A stretch of 64,000 nt of DNA from Mediterraneibacter glycyrrhizinilyticus (lineage in GTDB: Bacteria; Bacillota; Clostridia; Lachnospirales; Lachnospiraceae): NCBI RefSeq assembly GCF_015560805.1, contig NZ_JADMSO010000002.1, positions 186,001-250,000 of the forward strand, in the 5' to 3' direction. Under the pieces are notes generated by a model. It made no database searches and was not told where the DNA came from. It saw only the letters and a program-made list of their open reading frames with translations. This document shows, in pieces, positions 62,153 to 64,000 of the stretch (the first letter of the stretch is position 1; each line of letters begins with the position of its first letter). The translations under genes and the position numbers were made by a program.

Positions 62153-62650
62153 ATGATATTTGTGACAGTAGGAACACATGAACAGCCGTTTGACCGGCTG
62201 CTTACGGAAATCGACCGATTAAAAGAAAACGGGACCATTCAGGAACCGGTCATGATACAATCCGGCTTTTCTACATATGAGCCAAAGTATTGTGAATGGA
62301 AAAAACTGATCCCTTATGCGGAGATGATAAAAAATGTCAAGGAAGCGCGGATCGTGATCACGCATGGCGGACCGGCAAGCTTTATGATGGCGCTTCAGGA
62401 AGAAAAGATTCCGATCGTTGTTCCGCGCCGCGCAGAATTTGACGAGCATGTCAATGATCATCAGGCGGAGTTTGCGGCGGCAGTGGCGAAACGGTACGGA
62501 AATATCATCCCGGTCATGGACATTGCGGAGTTAGAAACGATCGTTTCCGATTATGATCAGATCGTATCGAAAATGTCATCGAAAGTGACCAGTAATAATG
62601 CAAAATTCAATGAAGCATTTGAAAAGATTGTAGAGGAAGTAGTGAAATGA
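62153..62650 (+). CDS. Alg13-like glycosyltransferase subunit (PssE/Cps14G-like)
   Basis: This 165-residue catalytic half of a split GT28 enzyme begins MIFVTVGTHEQPFDRLLTEI and has VITHGGPASFMMALQEEKIP and VPRRAEFDEHVNDHQAEFA, the nucleotide-sugar binding blocks. It pairs with the Alg14-like protein just upstream. Its stop overlaps the next GT4 gene by 4 bp. The order Alg14-Alg13 is the same as in cps14F-cps14G. Confidence 0.94.
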   Translation: MIFVTVGTHEQPFDRLLTEIDRLKENGTIQEPVMIQSGFSTYEPKYCEWKKLIPYAEMIKNVKEARIVITHGGPASFMMALQEEKIPIVVPRRAEFDEHVNDHQAEFAAAVAKRYGNIIPVMDIAELETIVSDYDQIVSKMSSKVTSNNAKFNEAFEKIVEEVVK

Positions 62651-63738
62651 AACTATTATGGATCACAACGGTTGAGATCAATTACAATGGAATTTCAGAC
62701 TGTATGTATCAATATTTGCAGGCGATGGATAAAAGTGGGATGGAGATTGATATTCTTGCGGTAAAACCATCCAATCCGGAATATGAAAAGCGTTTTCTCG
62801 ATCTTGGATGCCGGGTATTTCATTTGGACTGCCGGAATTCCAATCCGCCGCTTTATACGATCCGGCTTGCAAAACTGATACGGAAGCAGCAGTATGATCT
62901 CGTGCATGTTCACGGCAACAGTGCGACAATGACGTTTGACCTTCTCGGTGCGAAACTAGGGGGATGTAACGTGCGGATCGCGCACAGCCACAATACAAGC
63001 TGCACCCATGTGACAGAGGACAAGATACTGCGCCCTCTGTTTTATCATCTTGTGACGGAACGTTATGCCTGTGGAAAAGCGGCTGGCGAGTGGCTTTACA
63101 AAGAGCGCCCGTTTTCGGTGATCCCGAATGGGCGGGATTTAAAACGGCTGACATATTTACCGGAGATCCGGGAGCGGTTCCGCAGACAGTGGAAGATGGA
63201 AGACGCTTTTGTGATCGGTCATGTGGGCAGCTTTAATGAAGTGAAAAATCAGGAATTTGTTGTGGAAGTATTTCAAAAATTTTCCGAAAAAAATCCGAAA
63301 GCACGCCTTGTGCTGATGGGAGACGGAGAGCGGATGGACGCTGTAAAAGCACAGTGTCAGGAACTTCACATTGCCGATCGGGTATTGTTTCTCGGAAATG
63401 TACCGAATGTGGCGGAACTTTTAAATGCAATGGATCTGATGCTGCTTCCAAGCAGACATGAGGGACTTCCGCTTGTTGTGATGGAATGGCAGGCAGCCGG
63501 ACTGCCGAGTGTGCTGTCTGATGTGATCACGAGAGAGTGTAAACTGTGCGACCTGGTACAGTATCTGCCGTTGGAGGCAGGAGCAGAAGAATGGACCAAA
63601 GCGATTGCAGATATGCCGATCCCGGATCGGGAAAAAGCTTGCAGGATGGGACAGACGGCATTAAAAGCAGCAGGATATGATCTGGAGGAAAATGCGGCGC
63701 ATTTAAAAGAAATGTATCAAGACCTGATCCGGTCTTAA
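62647..63738 (+). CDS. Glycosyltransferase family 4 (EpsF-like), copy 2
   Basis: This 363-residue GT-B enzyme has HVHGNSATMTFDLLGAKLGG, RIAHSHNTSCTHVTEDKILR and VIGHVGSFNEVKNQEFVVEV, with the EX7E block LPSRHEGLPLVVMEWQAAGL. It is a paralogue of the enzyme encoded at 54013-55134. It overlaps the Alg13-like gene by 4 bp and stands before a LicD gene. Such EpsF-like proteins often add Gal or GalNAc; here the acceptor of a phosphocholine group could be the sugar it adds (speculative). Confidence 0.92.
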   Translation: MKLLWITTVEINYNGISDCMYQYLQAMDKSGMEIDILAVKPSNPEYEKRFLDLGCRVFHLDCRNSNPPLYTIRLAKLIRKQQYDLVHVHGNSATMTFDLLGAKLGGCNVRIAHSHNTSCTHVTEDKILRPLFYHLVTERYACGKAAGEWLYKERPFSVIPNGRDLKRLTYLPEIRERFRRQWKMEDAFVIGHVGSFNEVKNQEFVVEVFQKFSEKNPKARLVLMGDGERMDAVKAQCQELHIADRVLFLGNVPNVAELLNAMDLMLLPSRHEGLPLVVMEWQAAGLPSVLSDVITRECKLCDLVQYLPLEAGAEEWTKAIADMPIPDREKACRMGQTALKAAGYDLEENAAHLKEMYQDLIRS

Positions 63739-63795
63739 AAAACAGAAAACACAACGTGTATGCTGGATGTGAAAAAATGGGAGAGGATACAAAGG

Positions 63796-64000
63796 ATGGC
63801 AAATGAACTGACAAGACAGCTTCAATTGAGAGAGCTGGAGATCTTAATAGAGTTGGATCGTGTGTGCAAAGAAGAAAATCTGACTTATTTTCTGGAGGGG
63901 GGAACGCTGCTCGGCGCGCTTCGGCACGGTGGTTTTATTCCGTGGGATGACGATATCGACGTGCTGATGCCAAGAGAAGATTATAATCGATTGATCGACG
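63796..64000 (+). CDS. LicD family protein, second copy (3' end outside window)
   Basis: The frame starts at ATG 63796 and is open to the window end, giving 68 residues. LEGGTLLGALRHGGFIPWDD followed by DIDVLMPREDY is the LicD signature with its acidic metal-binding cluster. It differs clearly from the LicD at 17178-18059 (FLEGGTLLGALRHGG against FAVYGTAIGAVRHGG). GAGAGG lies nine bases upstream; an earlier in-frame ATG at 63760 lacks a site. It would add phosphocholine or another phospho-alcohol to the polymer of the right-hand cluster. Confidence 0.88.
   Translation, partial: MANELTRQLQLRELEILIELDRVCKEENLTYFLEGGTLLGALRHGGFIPWDDDIDVLMPREDYNRLID

Overview
The window reads as chromosomal DNA from a low- to mid-GC Gram-positive anaerobe, most likely a gut Clostridia of the Lachnospiraceae type. 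This is an inference from strong AGGAGG-like ribosome sites, TTGACA/TATAAT promoters with 17-bp spacers, LytR-CpsA-Psr (LCP) proteins, choline-binding-type wall repeats and lipoprotein signals. I cannot name the species. Almost the whole 64 kb is one accessory super-locus for building, exporting, attaching and decorating surface glycopolymers. No rRNA, tRNA or CRISPR array was seen.

Left region (1-6032): two tandem, paralogous pairs of an MBOAT O-acyltransferase and an SGNH/DltD-like membrane-anchored partner. A lipoprotein with an Ala/Glu/Gln-rich stalk lies between them. Next (6114-15726) come four secreted proteins carrying aromatic/glycine wall-binding repeats: a transglutaminase-like protein, two repeat-only proteins on the minus strand, and a GH25 muramidase. 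They surround a choline operon made of a fused winged-helix/cytidylyltransferase/choline kinase, a second cytidylyltransferase and a BCCT transporter. A flippase, a LicD phosphocholine transferase, two glycosyltransferases and a DUF2304 protein follow (15913-20379). Together these resemble the pneumococcal lic/tac logic: import choline, make CDP-choline, put phosphocholine on a lipid-linked polymer, flip it, and hold proteins on the finished polymer.

Middle region (20441-32444): dTDP-rhamnose genes rfbB, rfbA, rfbC and rfbD, interleaved with a Wzm/Wzt ABC exporter and a large tandem-GT2 rhamnosyltransferase-like enzyme. This looks like a rhamnan pathway. A 0.66-kb gap with terminators and a probable transposase remnant follows. 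A minus-strand pair then encodes a DUF2142 membrane protein and a GT2 enzyme.

Right region (32713-64000): a WbaP-like initiating transferase, a polymerase and a GT2; an LCP ligase with a tandem-repeat tail; a membrane protein with a cohesin-like ectodomain and a poly-aspartate cytoplasmic tail; GlmS, an HtrA protease, UDP-galactopyranose mutase and a second LCP ligase. After these lies a long collinear cluster: UDP-GlcNAc 4,6-dehydratase, aminotransferase, PglC-type transferase, several glycosyltransferases, two polymerase/ligase-like proteins, a Wzx flippase, a third initiating transferase, an Alg14/Alg13-like pair and a second LicD cut by the window edge. The locus therefore appears able to make at least three undecaprenyl-linked polymers plus one ABC-exported polymer, at least one of them phosphocholine-decorated and another likely containing a 4-amino-trideoxy sugar.
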